A stretch of 64,000 nucleotides of DNA, from positions 124,001-188,000 of the forward strand of contig NZ_RJUK01000001.1 in NCBI RefSeq assembly GCF_003762925.1, read 5' to 3'. The DNA is from Marinimicrobium koreense. Its GTDB lineage: Bacteria; Pseudomonadota; Gammaproteobacteria; Pseudomonadales; Cellvibrionaceae. The translations under genes and the position numbers were made by a program. Of this stretch, positions 27,795 to 36,622 are shown piece after piece. The notes beneath the pieces are model-generated. The model made no database searches. It was not told the DNA's origin and saw only the letters and a list, made by a program, of their open reading frames with translations. Positions within the stretch are counted from its first letter, which is position 1, and every line of letters starts with the position of its first letter.

Positions 27795-27809
27795 TCGCGG
27801 GAGCCTAGC

Positions 27810-28676
27810 ATGTTAGAAGACACTACCAAGCAAAGCGGGTCATCAACGGCACCCGACCACCAAGCACACGTGGGCGCGCCCCGCCCTCAGACACAGGGTA
27901 ATGCCATGGCATTGGAAGACGAGACCATCAAGCTCGAGGTCAATAATCTGAATTTGTACTACGGGGATAATCGTGCCCTGAAAGACATCAACCTGAAGAT
28001 TCCCGAAAAGAAGGTAACCGCCTTTATCGGACCTTCCGGCTGCGGTAAGTCGACGCTGCTGCGCTGTTTCAACCGGATGAATGACCTGGTGGATATCTGC
28101 CGCATCGAAGGCGAGATCCTGATGGATGGCAGCAATATGTACGACAAGAAAGTCGACGTGGCCGAGCTGCGTCGTCAGGTGGGTATGGTATTCCAGAAGC
28201 CCAACCCATTTCCGAAATCCATTTATGAAAATGTCGCCTATGGCCTGCGTCTGCAGGGCGTAAAGTCCCGCCGGGTTCTGGATGAAGTGGTGGAGAAGTC
28301 CCTGCGCGGCGCTGCCCTGTGGGAAGAAGTCAAAGACCGGCTGCACGACAACGCCTTTGGTCTGTCCGGTGGTCAGCAGCAGCGTCTGGTCATCGCCCGC
28401 GCCATTGCCATTGAGCCGGAAGTGATTTTGCTGGATGAGCCGGCGTCGGCATTGGACCCGATTTCAACACTGAAAATTGAAGAGCTGATATACGAGCTCA
28501 AAGATCAATACACCATTGTGATTGTGACCCACAATATGCAGCAGGCGGCCCGGGTTTCGGACTATACTGCGTTCATGTACATGGGCGATCTGATCGAGTT
28601 TGGTGACACCGATTCGCTGTTTACCAACCCGACCAATAAGCAAACCGAAGATTATATTACCGGCCGGTACGGCTAA
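27810..28676 (+). CDS. pstB: Phosphate ABC transporter ATPase PstB
   Basis: 288 residues. A polar N-terminal extension of about 30 residues is supported by a GGGAG site before the ATG at 27810. Walker A is [19 protein letters not shown], the signature [14 protein letters not shown], Walker [14 protein letters not shown]. It energises phosphate import and signals phosphate sufficiency to PhoR via PhoU. Confidence 0.97.
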   Translation: MLEDTTKQSGSSTAPDHQAHVGAPRPQTQGNAMALEDETIKLEVNNLNLYYGDNRALKDINLKIPEKKVTAFIGPSGCGKSTLLRCFNRMNDLVDICRIEGEILMDGSNMYDKKVDVAELRRQVGMVFQKPNPFPKSIYENVAYGLRLQGVKSRRVLDEVVEKSLRGAALWEEVKDRLHDNAFGLSGGQQQRLVIARAIAIEPEVILLDEPASALDPISTLKIEELIYELKDQYTIVIVTHNMQQAARVSDYTAFMYMGDLIEFGDTDSLFTNPTNKQTEDYITGRYG

Positions 28677-28690
28677 GAGGAGCACTCATT

Positions 28691-29419
28691 ATGGTCATGG
28701 ATATCAAATCCCATACGCATCATATTTCTCAGCAGTACAATCTTGAGCTGGATGAAATCAAGACCAAGCTGTCCGAGATGGGTGGACTGGCTCAACGTCA
28801 GGTTAATGATGCCATACAGGCGCTGATTGATGCCGATGCCGAGACCGCCGAGCGGGTGGTTCGGGAAGATGATCACGTCAATGACATGGAGCTGGATATT
28901 GACGAAGACTGCGTTCGCATTCTGGCGCGTCGCCAGCCAGCGGCCAGTGACCTGCGTCTCGTTATCGCGGTTACCAAAGCCATCACGGACCTGGAGCGGG
29001 TGGGTGATGAGGCGAGCAAAATCGCCCGGCAAGCTATCGCCCTTAGCGGTGACGGCTCCACACCGCGCGGGTACGTTGAAGTGCGCCATATCGGTGGCCA
29101 TGTCTCGCGCATGTTGAGTGACGCACTGGATGCGTTTGCTCGTCTGGATATCGACCTGGCACTACGGGTAGTGGAAACGGACAACACCGTGGATATGGAG
29201 TACAACTCCGCCATGCGGGAAATGCTGACCTTCATGATGGAGGACCCTCGCAATATTTCCCGTGCCCTGAACATCATGTGGAGTCTGCGCGCCCTGGAGC
29301 GGATCGGTGATCACGCCCGAAACCTGGCCCAGTACGTGGTGTATCTGGTGAAGGGTGAAGATGTGCGCCACGAATCCTATGACGAGATTCAGGAGCAGAT
29401 CCAGGACGACAACGAGTAG
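28691..29419 (+). CDS. phoU: Phosphate signalling protein PhoU
   Basis: 242 residues, two PhoU three-helix bundles with the metal-binding D/ExxxD motifs (ERVVREDDHVNDMELDID; LRVVETDNTVDMEY). PhoU links PstSCAB to PhoR and dampens Pho gene expression. It starts 14 bases after pstB and ends the operon, only 3 bases from the convergent AEC transporter gene. Confidence 0.96.
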   Translation: MVMDIKSHTHHISQQYNLELDEIKTKLSEMGGLAQRQVNDAIQALIDADAETAERVVREDDHVNDMELDIDEDCVRILARRQPAASDLRLVIAVTKAITDLERVGDEASKIARQAIALSGDGSTPRGYVEVRHIGGHVSRMLSDALDAFARLDIDLALRVVETDNTVDMEYNSAMREMLTFMMEDPRNISRALNIMWSLRALERIGDHARNLAQYVVYLVKGEDVRHESYDEIQEQIQDDNE

Positions 29420-29422
29420 TGT

Positions 29423-30376
29423 TCAGCTCGCCAGGGCCTGCAGTATCCACAGGCCCAGCGTGACCGTCACCAACCCGAAAACCGTGGACTGGACGATCAT
29501 GGTGGCCGCCAGGGAGGCATTACCGCCCATGGCCCGCACCATGACAAAACTGGCGGTAGCCGTGGGCGACGCGGCCAGCAGAAAGACCACCGCCAGCGCC
29601 TGACCCTCCAGCCCCAGAGCCAAGGCGATCAGGACACCGACCAGGGGCGAAACAATCAGCTTCCAGGTGGTGGCCGCCAGGGCGCCACCGCCCACTTGCC
29701 GTAATGACTTCAGATCCAGCGCGCCGCCCACACACAGCAGGGCCAGTGGCAGGCTCATCTCACCCAGATAGTTACCCGCCCGTTGAACGGGCTCGGGCAT
29801 GGGGCCTTCAATCCAACCGTAGAACAGTCCGGCGACAATGCCGATGATCAATGGGTTGCGCACCACACCCGAGAACACGCCCCGCATGCCTCGCCGGCTG
29901 TCCAGGTCCCGGTTGAGCGCAATGACCGACAGTACGTTATAGAGCACGATGGTGATGGCGATGGGTAGGGCGGCCATGGCCACGCCGCTTTCTCCGTAGG
30001 CATTGGCGCAGTAGGCCAGACCGATGATCACCAGGTTGCCCCGGAACGCCGCCTGGGCCAGGACGCCCCGGTCCCGCCGGTCGCGCACAAAACCGTCCGC
30101 CGTGAGCAGACTCAACAGAAAAATGGCGATCGCTCCGGCTACTACCGCGAACAGGATGCGGCCGTCGGCGGCGGCACCAAAGTCGGTGGTGGCGCTGCTG
30201 AAAAACAACAATACCGGCAAGCCCACCGCAAATACCAGGCGCGATGCCGTGTTGATGAAGGTCTCATCAATCATCCCGATGCGGCGTAACACCGCACCAA
30301 GAATCACCATCAGGAAAATCGGTGTGGTGACCGCGAGTGAGAACAGGAATGTCGATAGCAAATTGGTGCTGTCCAA
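29423..30376 (-). CDS. AEC-family membrane transporter
   Basis: 317 residues with about ten hydrophobic helices and the auxin-efflux-carrier family pattern: FRGNLVIIGLAYCANAYG in the first half and LPLALLCVGGALDL plus SPTATASFVMVRAMGG in the second. Members move organic acids or amino acids; the substrate here cannot be named. It is convergent with phoU and downstream of the uxaC terminator. Confidence 0.85.
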   Translation of the reverse strand: MDSTNLLSTFLFSLAVTTPIFLMVILGAVLRRIGMIDETFINTASRLVFAVGLPVLLFFSSATTDFGAAADGRILFAVVAGAIAIFLLSLLTADGFVRDRRDRGVLAQAAFRGNLVIIGLAYCANAYGESGVAMAALPIAITIVLYNVLSVIALNRDLDSRRGMRGVFSGVVRNPLIIGIVAGLFYGWIEGPMPEPVQRAGNYLGEMSLPLALLCVGGALDLKSLRQVGGGALAATTWKLIVSPLVGVLIALALGLEGQALAVVFLLAASPTATASFVMVRAMGGNASLAATMIVQSTVFGLVTVTLGLWILQALAS

Positions 30377-30399
30377 GAGCGCTCTCCGGGTTGAGAACG

Positions 30400-30427
30400 A
30401 AAAAAGCCCGACATGACTGCCGGGCTC
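30400..30427 (-). terminator. Terminator of uxaC
   Basis: Read on the minus strand: AGAGCCCG, loop, CGGGCTTTTTT (complement of 30400-30427). It lies about 30 bases after the uxaC stop and upstream of the AEC gene, so the latter probably has its own promoter. Confidence 0.75.
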
Positions 30428-30458
30428 TACAGACTACCACGCTAGCTAATCGACCCGC

Positions 30459-31874
30459 TTATTTCGGGACGTCAAACGGGAAGTAGTCTTTCGCGTTGTT
30501 GAAGCTGATGTCCTGAATCATGCTGCCGACCATTTTCAGGTCATTGGGCACCGTACCGGCGGCCATATCATGGCCGAGGATGCGGCACAGCAGACGCCGG
30601 AAGTACTCGTGGCGGGAGTAGCTCAGGAAGCTGCGGCTGTCGGTCAGCATCCCCACAAACCGGCTCAACAGACCCAACTGGCTCAGGGCTTCGATCTGGC
30701 GCTTCATGCCGTCCAACTGATCCAGGAACCACCAACCGCTACCGAACTGCATCTTGCCGGCGGCCGAGCCATCCTGGAAGTTGCCGATCATGGTGGCGAT
30801 CATCTCATTATCGCGCGGGTTCAGATTGTACAGAATGGTTTTGGCCAGGCGGTCGTCGTTGTCCAGACGGCCGAGGAATTTCGACAGTGGCTTGGCGTAG
30901 TTGTGGTCGCCAATGGAGTCGAAACCGGTATCCGGGCCCAGATCGCGGAACAGCCGCGGGTTGTTGTTGCGGATGGCGCCAATGTGGTACTGCTGGACCC
31001 AGCCTTTCTCGTGGTCCTGACGGGCGAACTCCACCAGCATCGCCGAGTAGAACTTGTTCAGCTCGGTCTGGTCGAGGTCCTTGCCGCCGCGCACTTTGGC
31101 GAAAATCGCCTTGATTTCAGCGTCGGTATAGTCTTCGGCGTGGACGGTTTCCAACCCGTGATCCGACAGGCGGCAACCCTGCTCATGGAAGAAGTCGTGA
31201 CGCTTCTGCAGGGCGCTCATCAGGTCGTCGTAAGTGCTGATCTGTACGTCAGCCACTTCCCCGAGCCGATCCAGGTAGGTGTTGTAACCCTTGGTATCTT
31301 CGGCGGCCATGGCCTTGTCCGGGCGCCAGGTGGGCAGCACATTGGTGTTGAAATTGCTGTCCGCGGCGATGGACTGGTGATGGCGCAGGTCGTGGGTCGG
31401 GTCATCGGTGGTGCAGATGACCTTCACATTGGCCTGGGTGATCAGGCCCTTGGCGCTGAATTCCGGCGTCGCCAGCAGTTCGTTGCACTGGTCCCACACC
31501 TCGCGGGCATTTTCGCCGCTGAGCAGCTTGTCGGTGATGCCGAAAGGCTTCTTCAGTTCCAGGTGGGTCCAGTGATACAGCGGGTTGCGCAGGGTATTCG
31601 GTACGGTTTCGGCCCAGGCCTGAAATTTCTCCCAGTCGCTGGCATCACCGGTGCAGTACTTTTCGCTGACACCATTGGAGCGCATCGCTCGCCATTTGTA
31701 ATGGTCACCCGCCAGCCAGACCTCGGACAGATTCTTGAACTGTTTATTTTCGCCGATCTGATCCGGGGGGAGGTGGCAGTGGTAGTCAATGATCGGCATG
31801 TCTTTGGCGTAATCGTGGTACAACGCCTTGGCCTGCTCGGTGTCGAGCAAAAAATCGTCGTGTATAAAAGTCAT
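30459..31874 (-). CDS. uxaC: Glucuronate (uronate) isomerase UxaC
   Basis: 471 residues from the ATG at 31874, giving MTFIHDDFLLDTEQAKALYHDYAK, which aligns end to end with E. coli UxaC (470 residues). Landmarks are DYHCHLPP, VKVICTTDDP, WVQQYHIGAIRNNN and SRHEYFRR. It converts D-glucuronate to D-fructuronate (and galacturonate to tagaturonate), the entry of uronic acids from pectin, xylan or ulvan. No uxuA/B, kdgK or regulator gene accompanies it, which is unusual for a uronate gene. Confidence 0.95.
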   Translation of the reverse strand: MTFIHDDFLLDTEQAKALYHDYAKDMPIIDYHCHLPPDQIGENKQFKNLSEVWLAGDHYKWRAMRSNGVSEKYCTGDASDWEKFQAWAETVPNTLRNPLYHWTHLELKKPFGITDKLLSGENAREVWDQCNELLATPEFSAKGLITQANVKVICTTDDPTHDLRHHQSIAADSNFNTNVLPTWRPDKAMAAEDTKGYNTYLDRLGEVADVQISTYDDLMSALQKRHDFFHEQGCRLSDHGLETVHAEDYTDAEIKAIFAKVRGGKDLDQTELNKFYSAMLVEFARQDHEKGWVQQYHIGAIRNNNPRLFRDLGPDTGFDSIGDHNYAKPLSKFLGRLDNDDRLAKTILYNLNPRDNEMIATMIGNFQDGSAAGKMQFGSGWWFLDQLDGMKRQIEALSQLGLLSRFVGMLTDSRSFLSYSRHEYFRRLLCRILGHDMAAGTVPNDLKMVGSMIQDISFNNAKDYFPFDVPK

Positions 31875-32231
31875 TCTCACAATTCCTCTCAACACACAAA
31901 AGCCGTCACCGGGTGCCGGGCAGACCCCAATGTCGGTTGTGCAGCTGGTTTAGGCAGCGCCCACAGCGAGAACCGGAGTCCGGCCCCAAAACGCGCTGTA
32001 CTGCTTGCATACTGCCAGGGTTGATTTATTGTGCGATGGTGTCCACCGCGTTTTGTCCCGGGATCACTCAGTGGGCCCGGCGCCGCTTATGATGCGGATC
32101 AGGGTCAGTTTACCTCCTGAGTGAGCAAATATAAACAGTCATTGTTCGGGGTGGTGTACGGCTGTAAGTGCTTGCTAACATCGAAGCCCAATTATATCAA
32201 TGTTGTGGTCATCATGAAATAAAGGGGTGCT

Positions 32232-32250
32232 ATTTCACCAATAGTGAAAT
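32232..32250. promoter_or_regulatory. Palindromic operator-like site
   Basis: ATTTCAC (32232-32238), CAATA, GTGAAAT (32244-32250): a perfect 7-bp inverted repeat with 5-base spacer, the geometry of a dimeric repressor site. It differs from the known ExuR/UxuR (TTGGTATACCAA-like) and KdgR sites. Its regulator is unknown. Confidence 0.5.
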
Positions 32251-32312
32251 TCTTGCGCGGCTCCCCCGGTCTCTGGGCCTTTAGCCCCGGGGGAGTGGCG
32301 TCTGTTGCTGGC

Positions 32313-32340
32313 TTTAACAGGGGCCGCCCGGGGGTATACA
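32313..32340 (+). promoter_or_regulatory. Possible promoter of the thioredoxin-like gene
   Basis: TTTAAC (32313-32318), 16 bases, TATACA (32335-32340). The -10 is good, the -35 poor. Confidence 0.35.
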
Positions 32341-32407
32341 ATTCAGGGCTAACCATCCAAGTGTCTGTGGCCCCGGGTGGGGCTGGCGCTTAACAGGAGA
32401 GTCAATT

Positions 32408-32965
32408 ATGGCCCGCACGCCTTCCAATATGCTTCCTCTGGGCACTGAGCTGCCCGATACCACTTTGCCCGATCCCGCCGGGGAGACCTGGAAACTGAGC
32501 CAGCGCATGGGCGATAAGGGGCTGGTGGTGATGTTCATCTGTAACCACTGCCCGTTTGTTCTGCATATTGCGCCGTTCCTGGAAACACTCAACGACCGGC
32601 TCAATGAAATAGGCATCCGCTGTATCGCCATCAGCTCCAACGATGTCAAGGAGTACCCGGCGGATTCTCCGGAAAAAATGGCTCAATTTGCCAAGGAGTA
32701 CAAACTGGCGTTCCCGTACCTCTACGACGAAACCCAACGGGTGGCCAAATCCTTTGATGCGGCCTGTACCCCGGATTTCTACCTGTTTGACCGGAATAAG
32801 CGGTTGGTTTACCGGGGCCAACTGGACGACAGCCGTCCGGGCAATGATATTCCTGTGACCGGGAAAGACCTGCTGGCGGCGGCTGAGTTGGTCGCCAGAG
32901 GTGAGCAGCCCCCCGAAGATCAGCAGCGTCCCAGCCTGGGCTGCAATATCAAGTGGAAATCCTGA
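32408..32965 (+). CDS. Thioredoxin-like/AhpC-TSA family protein
   Basis: 185 residues with a peroxiredoxin/thioredoxin fold and a CNHCPF redox motif near residue 46, followed by a conserved ISSNDVKEYPADSPEKM and TPDFYLFD. This is the widespread CNHCPF redoxin family, of unproven substrate. It lacks a signal peptide, so it is probably cytoplasmic. AGGAG precedes the start. Confidence 0.88.
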   Translation: MARTPSNMLPLGTELPDTTLPDPAGETWKLSQRMGDKGLVVMFICNHCPFVLHIAPFLETLNDRLNEIGIRCIAISSNDVKEYPADSPEKMAQFAKEYKLAFPYLYDETQRVAKSFDAACTPDFYLFDRNKRLVYRGQLDDSRPGNDIPVTGKDLLAAAELVARGEQPPEDQQRPSLGCNIKWKS

Positions 32966-33449
32966 TTTTCAAATAAGAAAATCAATCCGCATGTTAAATT
33001 CTGTGTCAGGAGGGACGAATCCGGCGTCCCTCTCTCTCCGTCCCTGGGGTACAGCCGGATTTGCCGTTTGCCCAAATCGGCTTTGTTTTACGCGCCAAGA
33101 GCGCGCCTTCAGAAATTGAAGATCAGTCCCCCCTTTTTTTACGCCATCTGTGGCAAATGTCGCCAGACTTTTCACTTCTTACCTTAGCGACTTTTTCTTC
33201 TTTGCAATTTGTGATCTCCCTCTCGTCCCGCAAGCCCTTCTGCATTTTTCCCTGAAGCGCTGTCGATATACTTTTTGGTGAGTGGACGCTTTGGCCTCGG
33301 TCAGAGCCGGAAACTCGAAGAAGTATAAGACTGACGCTGCATACACAGTGGTATTCGGTAGGGACTGGTGAGTATTTCAGGTCCGGTATGCGGTGCGCTA
33401 TTCCTTGATATTTTTCTCGCATAAAAACCCGGAAAGGAGATAATTTCCC
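32966..33449. other. Intergenic region upstream of the cellulase gene
   Basis: 484 bases, visibly less GC-rich than its flanks, without a gene I can support. A weak A/T hairpin (GATTTTC 32964-32970, GAAAATC 32977-32983) follows the redoxin gene and may terminate it. The rest presumably holds the cellulase promoter and control sites, but no convincing -35/-10 pair or palindrome stands out. Confidence 0.5.
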
Positions 33450-35012
33450 ATGACGTTTTCAAAGATAAAAACAATCAGTGGCGCTTTTTTGTTGGCCGCC
33501 GGATTAATGGTGGCCCCGATCACCCAGGCTCAATCCGTTCAATGCGATTATCTGGTTCAAAGTGATTGGGGCGCTGGCGCCATTGCGAGCATCCAGATTA
33601 CCAATAACGACACCTCGGCGATCAATGGTTGGCAGGTGAGTTGGGAGTATGAGCACAGCACCATTACCAACCTTTGGAATGCCGAACTGGAGGGCGCCAA
33701 TCCCTACAGTGCGACCAACCTGAGCTGGAATCAGTCGATCCTGCCGGGGCAGTCGATTGAATTTGGTTTTCAGGTGAGTCAGAACGGCGACGCGGAAGTG
33801 CCGGAGCTGTCGGGTGCTCTCTGTAGTGGGGCGAGCTCGTCCAGCAGCTCGTCGGTTTCGTCGAGTTCCAGTAGCTCGCAGTCCTCATCGAGTAGTTCGG
33901 TCATTAGCTCATCCAGCAGTAGCTCCTCCGTTTCGTCGAGCGCTTCCAGTTCGTCCAGTTCCTCTGTGAGCGACCCCGGGGGGCTGACGGCCGTGGAGCT
34001 GACCGAGCAGATGGGCGTTGGCTGGAATGTCGGCAACTCCCTGGACGCCATTGGCGGTGAAACCGCCTGGGGGAATCCCGAAATTACCCGGGAGCTGATC
34101 GATAGGGTAAAAGCCGCGGGTTTCGACACGCTTCGGGTGCCGGTAGCCTGGAGTCAGTTCTCCGATGCCGAAAATTTCATCATCGAGGAGAGTTGGAAAA
34201 ACCGGGTAGAGGAAGTGGTCAACTACGCGCTGGACGCGGACCTGTATGTGATCATGAACATCCACTGGGACGGTGGCTGGATGCAGCCCACTTACGCGGA
34301 TCAGGAGTATGTCAACAATCGTCTGGCCATCATGTGGACCCAGATAGCCGAGCACTTTGAGGCCTACGATCATCGACTGCTGTTTGCCGGTACCAATGAG
34401 GTAATGGTCGAAGGCGATTACGGGACGCCAACCGAGGAGTACTACACCGTCCAGAACAGCTTCAATCAGACCTTTGTCGACACCGTGCGCGCGACCGGTG
34501 GCAACAACGCGGATCGTTATCTGGTGGTTCAGGGGTTCAATACCAACATTGATCACACCGTGAACTTCGCCGAGATTCCCGAGGATACGGTTAGTGATCG
34601 GCTGTTGATGGAGGTGCATTACTATGACCCCTACAACTTTACGTTGAACGAAAGCAGCAACATTACCCAGTGGGGTTCGATCGCAACCGACCCGAATGTC
34701 ACCGAAACCTGGGCCAATGAGTCCTACGTGGATAACCAGTTCCAGCGGATGCAGACGAACTTCGTCGACCAGGGTGTCGGGGTCATTCTGGGTGAATATG
34801 GCGTGATTTCACGGCAGAATGTCGAAGATCACGATACCTATCGGCGCTATTGGAATGAATACATTACCCAGTCAGCGCTTGATCACGGTATGGTGCCAGT
34901 CTATTGGGACAATGGCTATGCCGGAAACGGCGGTTTCGCACTGTTTGATCGCTACAGTGGCAGCGTCATTGAGCCGGAGCTGGTGGAGGTGCTGGTAGAG
35001 GCCTCCGACTGA
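33450..35012 (+). CDS. Secreted GH5 endoglucanase with CBM2 and polyserine linker
   Basis: 520 residues: signal peptide (1-28, cleaved near ITQAQ), a family 2 carbohydrate-binding module (about 31-125, flanked by C32 and C125 that probably form a disulfide, with exposed W40, W61, W76 and W93), a nearly pure serine linker (about 128-173), and a GH5 (clan GH-A) catalytic domain (about 180-515). Likely catalytic residues are E317 (GTNEVM, acid/base) and E449 (LGEYG, nucleophile), with H272 and H390 nearby. The sequence GWNVGNSLDA...ETAWGNP resembles GH5 subfamily 4 endoglucanases; substrate could be cellulose, xyloglucan or mixed-linkage glucan. Polyserine linkers are typical of Cellvibrio/Saccharophagus/Teredinibacter enzymes. 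Confidence 0.92.
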   Translation: MTFSKIKTISGAFLLAAGLMVAPITQAQSVQCDYLVQSDWGAGAIASIQITNNDTSAINGWQVSWEYEHSTITNLWNAELEGANPYSATNLSWNQSILPGQSIEFGFQVSQNGDAEVPELSGALCSGASSSSSSSVSSSSSSSQSSSSSSVISSSSSSSSVSSSASSSSSSSVSDPGGLTAVELTEQMGVGWNVGNSLDAIGGETAWGNPEITRELIDRVKAAGFDTLRVPVAWSQFSDAENFIIEESWKNRVEEVVNYALDADLYVIMNIHWDGGWMQPTYADQEYVNNRLAIMWTQIAEHFEAYDHRLLFAGTNEVMVEGDYGTPTEEYYTVQNSFNQTFVDTVRATGGNNADRYLVVQGFNTNIDHTVNFAEIPEDTVSDRLLMEVHYYDPYNFTLNESSNITQWGSIATDPNVTETWANESYVDNQFQRMQTNFVDQGVGVILGEYGVISRQNVEDHDTYRRYWNEYITQSALDHGMVPVYWDNGYAGNGGFALFDRYSGSVIEPELVEVLVEASD

Positions 35013-35037
35013 CCGCATCGTCAGTAAACCCGCACCG

Positions 35038-35073
35038 AAAAGCCGAGCGCAGGCAATGCGTTCGGCTTTTTTT
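35038..35073 (+). terminator. Terminator of the cellulase gene
   Basis: AAAAGCCGAGCGC (35038-35050) pairs with GCGTTCGGCTTTTTTT (35058-35073); one mismatch in the stem, then seven T. It is 26 bases after the stop. Confidence 0.88.
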
Positions 35074-35170
35074 GTGGTTGAGGGGCAAATTTCACCCAAA
35101 TGGGGTATGCGGTTTGGCGCTGTGACGCATAAAATTGTCTACAAAACCGACACAATGCGGAGCATCAAAA

Positions 35171-35752
35171 ATGACAACTTGGGGATATATCAAAGCAGTA
35201 AGCCTTCTCAGCCTGCTGGCGTTGTCCGGCTGTGTGGCCGAGGATGATGAAGGAGAAGATACCCGTGAGCTGGATAGCTCCGGCGGTGGTAGCTGTTCGT
35301 TCCAGGAGTTGGTGACAGCGTCTGACCGGGATGCGGCCAACGCTTGTGGGACGCAGGTGTCGACCCAGTTTCTGGCGGCGGATGCCTACTATCAGCAGGC
35401 ACTGGAGCTCTGTGCTGAGGGTTACCAAAGTGAGGCCGAGGAGGTCTATGGTAACTATGAGACCCAGGTGAACTACGCCCGTGACGTGGCGGCCGGATTT
35501 GACTGTGGCAGCGGCTCCACCGGTGGTGGCGGTGGTGGCGTCAGCGTTGAAGACCCCAGCGAACAGATTTACTACAACCTCTGTGTCGGACAGACCACCG
35601 ATACCATCTATGCGAGTTGTTATGGACCGGTTCAGTACGGCGATAATGACTGTGGCCCGAATACTGACGGTGTCTCCTACAGCTACCTGACCAAGTATGA
35701 CTCCCGATCAGAGTGCATTAACGAGCGGGATGACTACCTACGAAACTTCTAG
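35171..35752 (+). CDS. Cysteine-rich predicted lipoprotein of unknown function
   Basis: 193 residues from the ATG at 35171, chosen because GGAG precedes it and it begins directly with a lipoprotein signal (SLLSLLALSGC, lipobox LSGC). The mature part is acidic and has eight further cysteines, suggesting disulfides in the periplasm or at the cell surface. A glycine-rich hinge (about 125-135) separates two small domains, each with four cysteines. I do not recognise the family. It lies after the cellulase terminator and 15 bases before another unknown exported gene, probably in one operon. Confidence 0.7.
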   Translation: MTTWGYIKAVSLLSLLALSGCVAEDDEGEDTRELDSSGGGSCSFQELVTASDRDAANACGTQVSTQFLAADAYYQQALELCAEGYQSEAEEVYGNYETQVNYARDVAAGFDCGSGSTGGGGGGVSVEDPSEQIYYNLCVGQTTDTIYASCYGPVQYGDNDCGPNTDGVSYSYLTKYDSRSECINERDDYLRNF

Positions 35753-35767
35753 CCCGGACCATCTCCA

Positions 35768-36574
35768 ATGAAACGCCTGGTTACGCTGGTTACCGTTGTA
35801 TTTATTGGTGTGAGCGCTTTCAGCGTGGTGCGAGCCTTGTATCAGGGAGGTGACGAGCGCGCAGGGACGCCGCTGCTCAAGGTCCCGGTTGAATCACTAT
35901 CGGAACGACCGGGTCGCGGGACCTCGGCGCGGAGCGCAACCACTCCGGTCGAGGCACCCAGGGAGGACGCGCAGGCGAGCCGGTCAGATGCGGTGCCGGA
36001 AGAGCGTCGGCGCCTCCACGACGATCTGAGTTTGGGAATCGCGCTGGGGTTCACGCGCGAAGAGGCGCTGGCGCTGATTCAACAGACCGACCTGGAACAG
36101 CTTGAGGCCTTCTTTTCACAACGCTCTCATATTACCGCTGACTGGCTAAACCGGCAGGGGCTGGGAGTTGAGCATCTGCGCGAACTTTACGCCCGCTGGG
36201 CGGCGGGAACCCCTCCAGAACTCGCCCCGGATAACCCGGGGGCGCTGATATTCAGCCGTTATCGCTCGGGTCAGGACGGCAGCCCCTTCCGAGCCCAGAA
36301 CCGCTTCAGCGCGCAAGACCGGACGGTCTATCTGCACTACCAGTTGCCGACTGAGTACCAGCAGGCGTCGGTGATCATTCGGTGGGCGCGAGAGGACCAG
36401 CCGGGCCTGTCCCACTTTGACTACCATCCGTTGACGGACGATACCGGGTTGCGTCAGGAGGCTTGGGTGCGTCCCCGGCAGGGCTGGGAGCCCGGCACCT
36501 ATCGGGTCGAGATTTATGGTGCCGAGCCTTCGCTACCACTGATCGCGCAGCGGGACTACGAGGTGTTGCCCTGA
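35768..36574 (+). CDS. Unknown membrane-anchored or secreted protein
   Basis: 268 residues with an N-terminal hydrophobic segment (LVTLVTVVFIGVSAFSVV), a disordered low-complexity stretch (about 40-80), a helical middle section (about 80-150) and a C-terminal beta-rich part (VYLHYQLPTEYQQASVIIRWAR, GTYRVEIYGAEPSLPLIAQRDYEV) that resembles an Ig-like or DUF-type sandwich. No family is recognised. Good start spacing and close linkage to the preceding lipoprotein gene suggest both act in the envelope. Confidence 0.68.
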   Translation: MKRLVTLVTVVFIGVSAFSVVRALYQGGDERAGTPLLKVPVESLSERPGRGTSARSATTPVEAPREDAQASRSDAVPEERRRLHDDLSLGIALGFTREEALALIQQTDLEQLEAFFSQRSHITADWLNRQGLGVEHLRELYARWAAGTPPELAPDNPGALIFSRYRSGQDGSPFRAQNRFSAQDRTVYLHYQLPTEYQQASVIIRWAREDQPGLSHFDYHPLTDDTGLRQEAWVRPRQGWEPGTYRVEIYGAEPSLPLIAQRDYEVLP

Positions 36575-36622
36575 CGGCAAGGTTGTGGCGAGCACCGCGA
36601 GTTTTGGGTCGGGGATACCCTT

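Larger units (their letters stand above)
31875..32407. other. Intergenic region between divergent uxaC and thioredoxin-like gene
   Basis: About 530 bases without a supportable gene. It contains a perfect inverted repeat (ATTTCAC-N5-GTGAAAT, 32232-32250), a GC-rich hairpin (CTCCCCCGG 32261-32269 with CCGGGGGAG 32287-32295) and a promoter-like TTTAAC-N16-TATACA at 32313-32340 pointing toward 32408. The uxaC promoter must lie here but I see no clear hexamers for it. Confidence 0.6.

Noticed and set aside
30570-32024. Plus-strand frame opposite uxaC
   Set aside because: Antisense to a full-length uxaC and without recognisable features.
33061-33255. Short plus-strand frame upstream of the cellulase
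   Set aside because: No ribosome site, no family resemblance; more likely part of the cellulase control region.
33831-33970. Polyserine-coding repeats as a phase-variable tract
   Set aside because: The serine codons are mixed (AGC, TCG, TCC, AGT and others), not a homogeneous short repeat, so slippage is unlikely.
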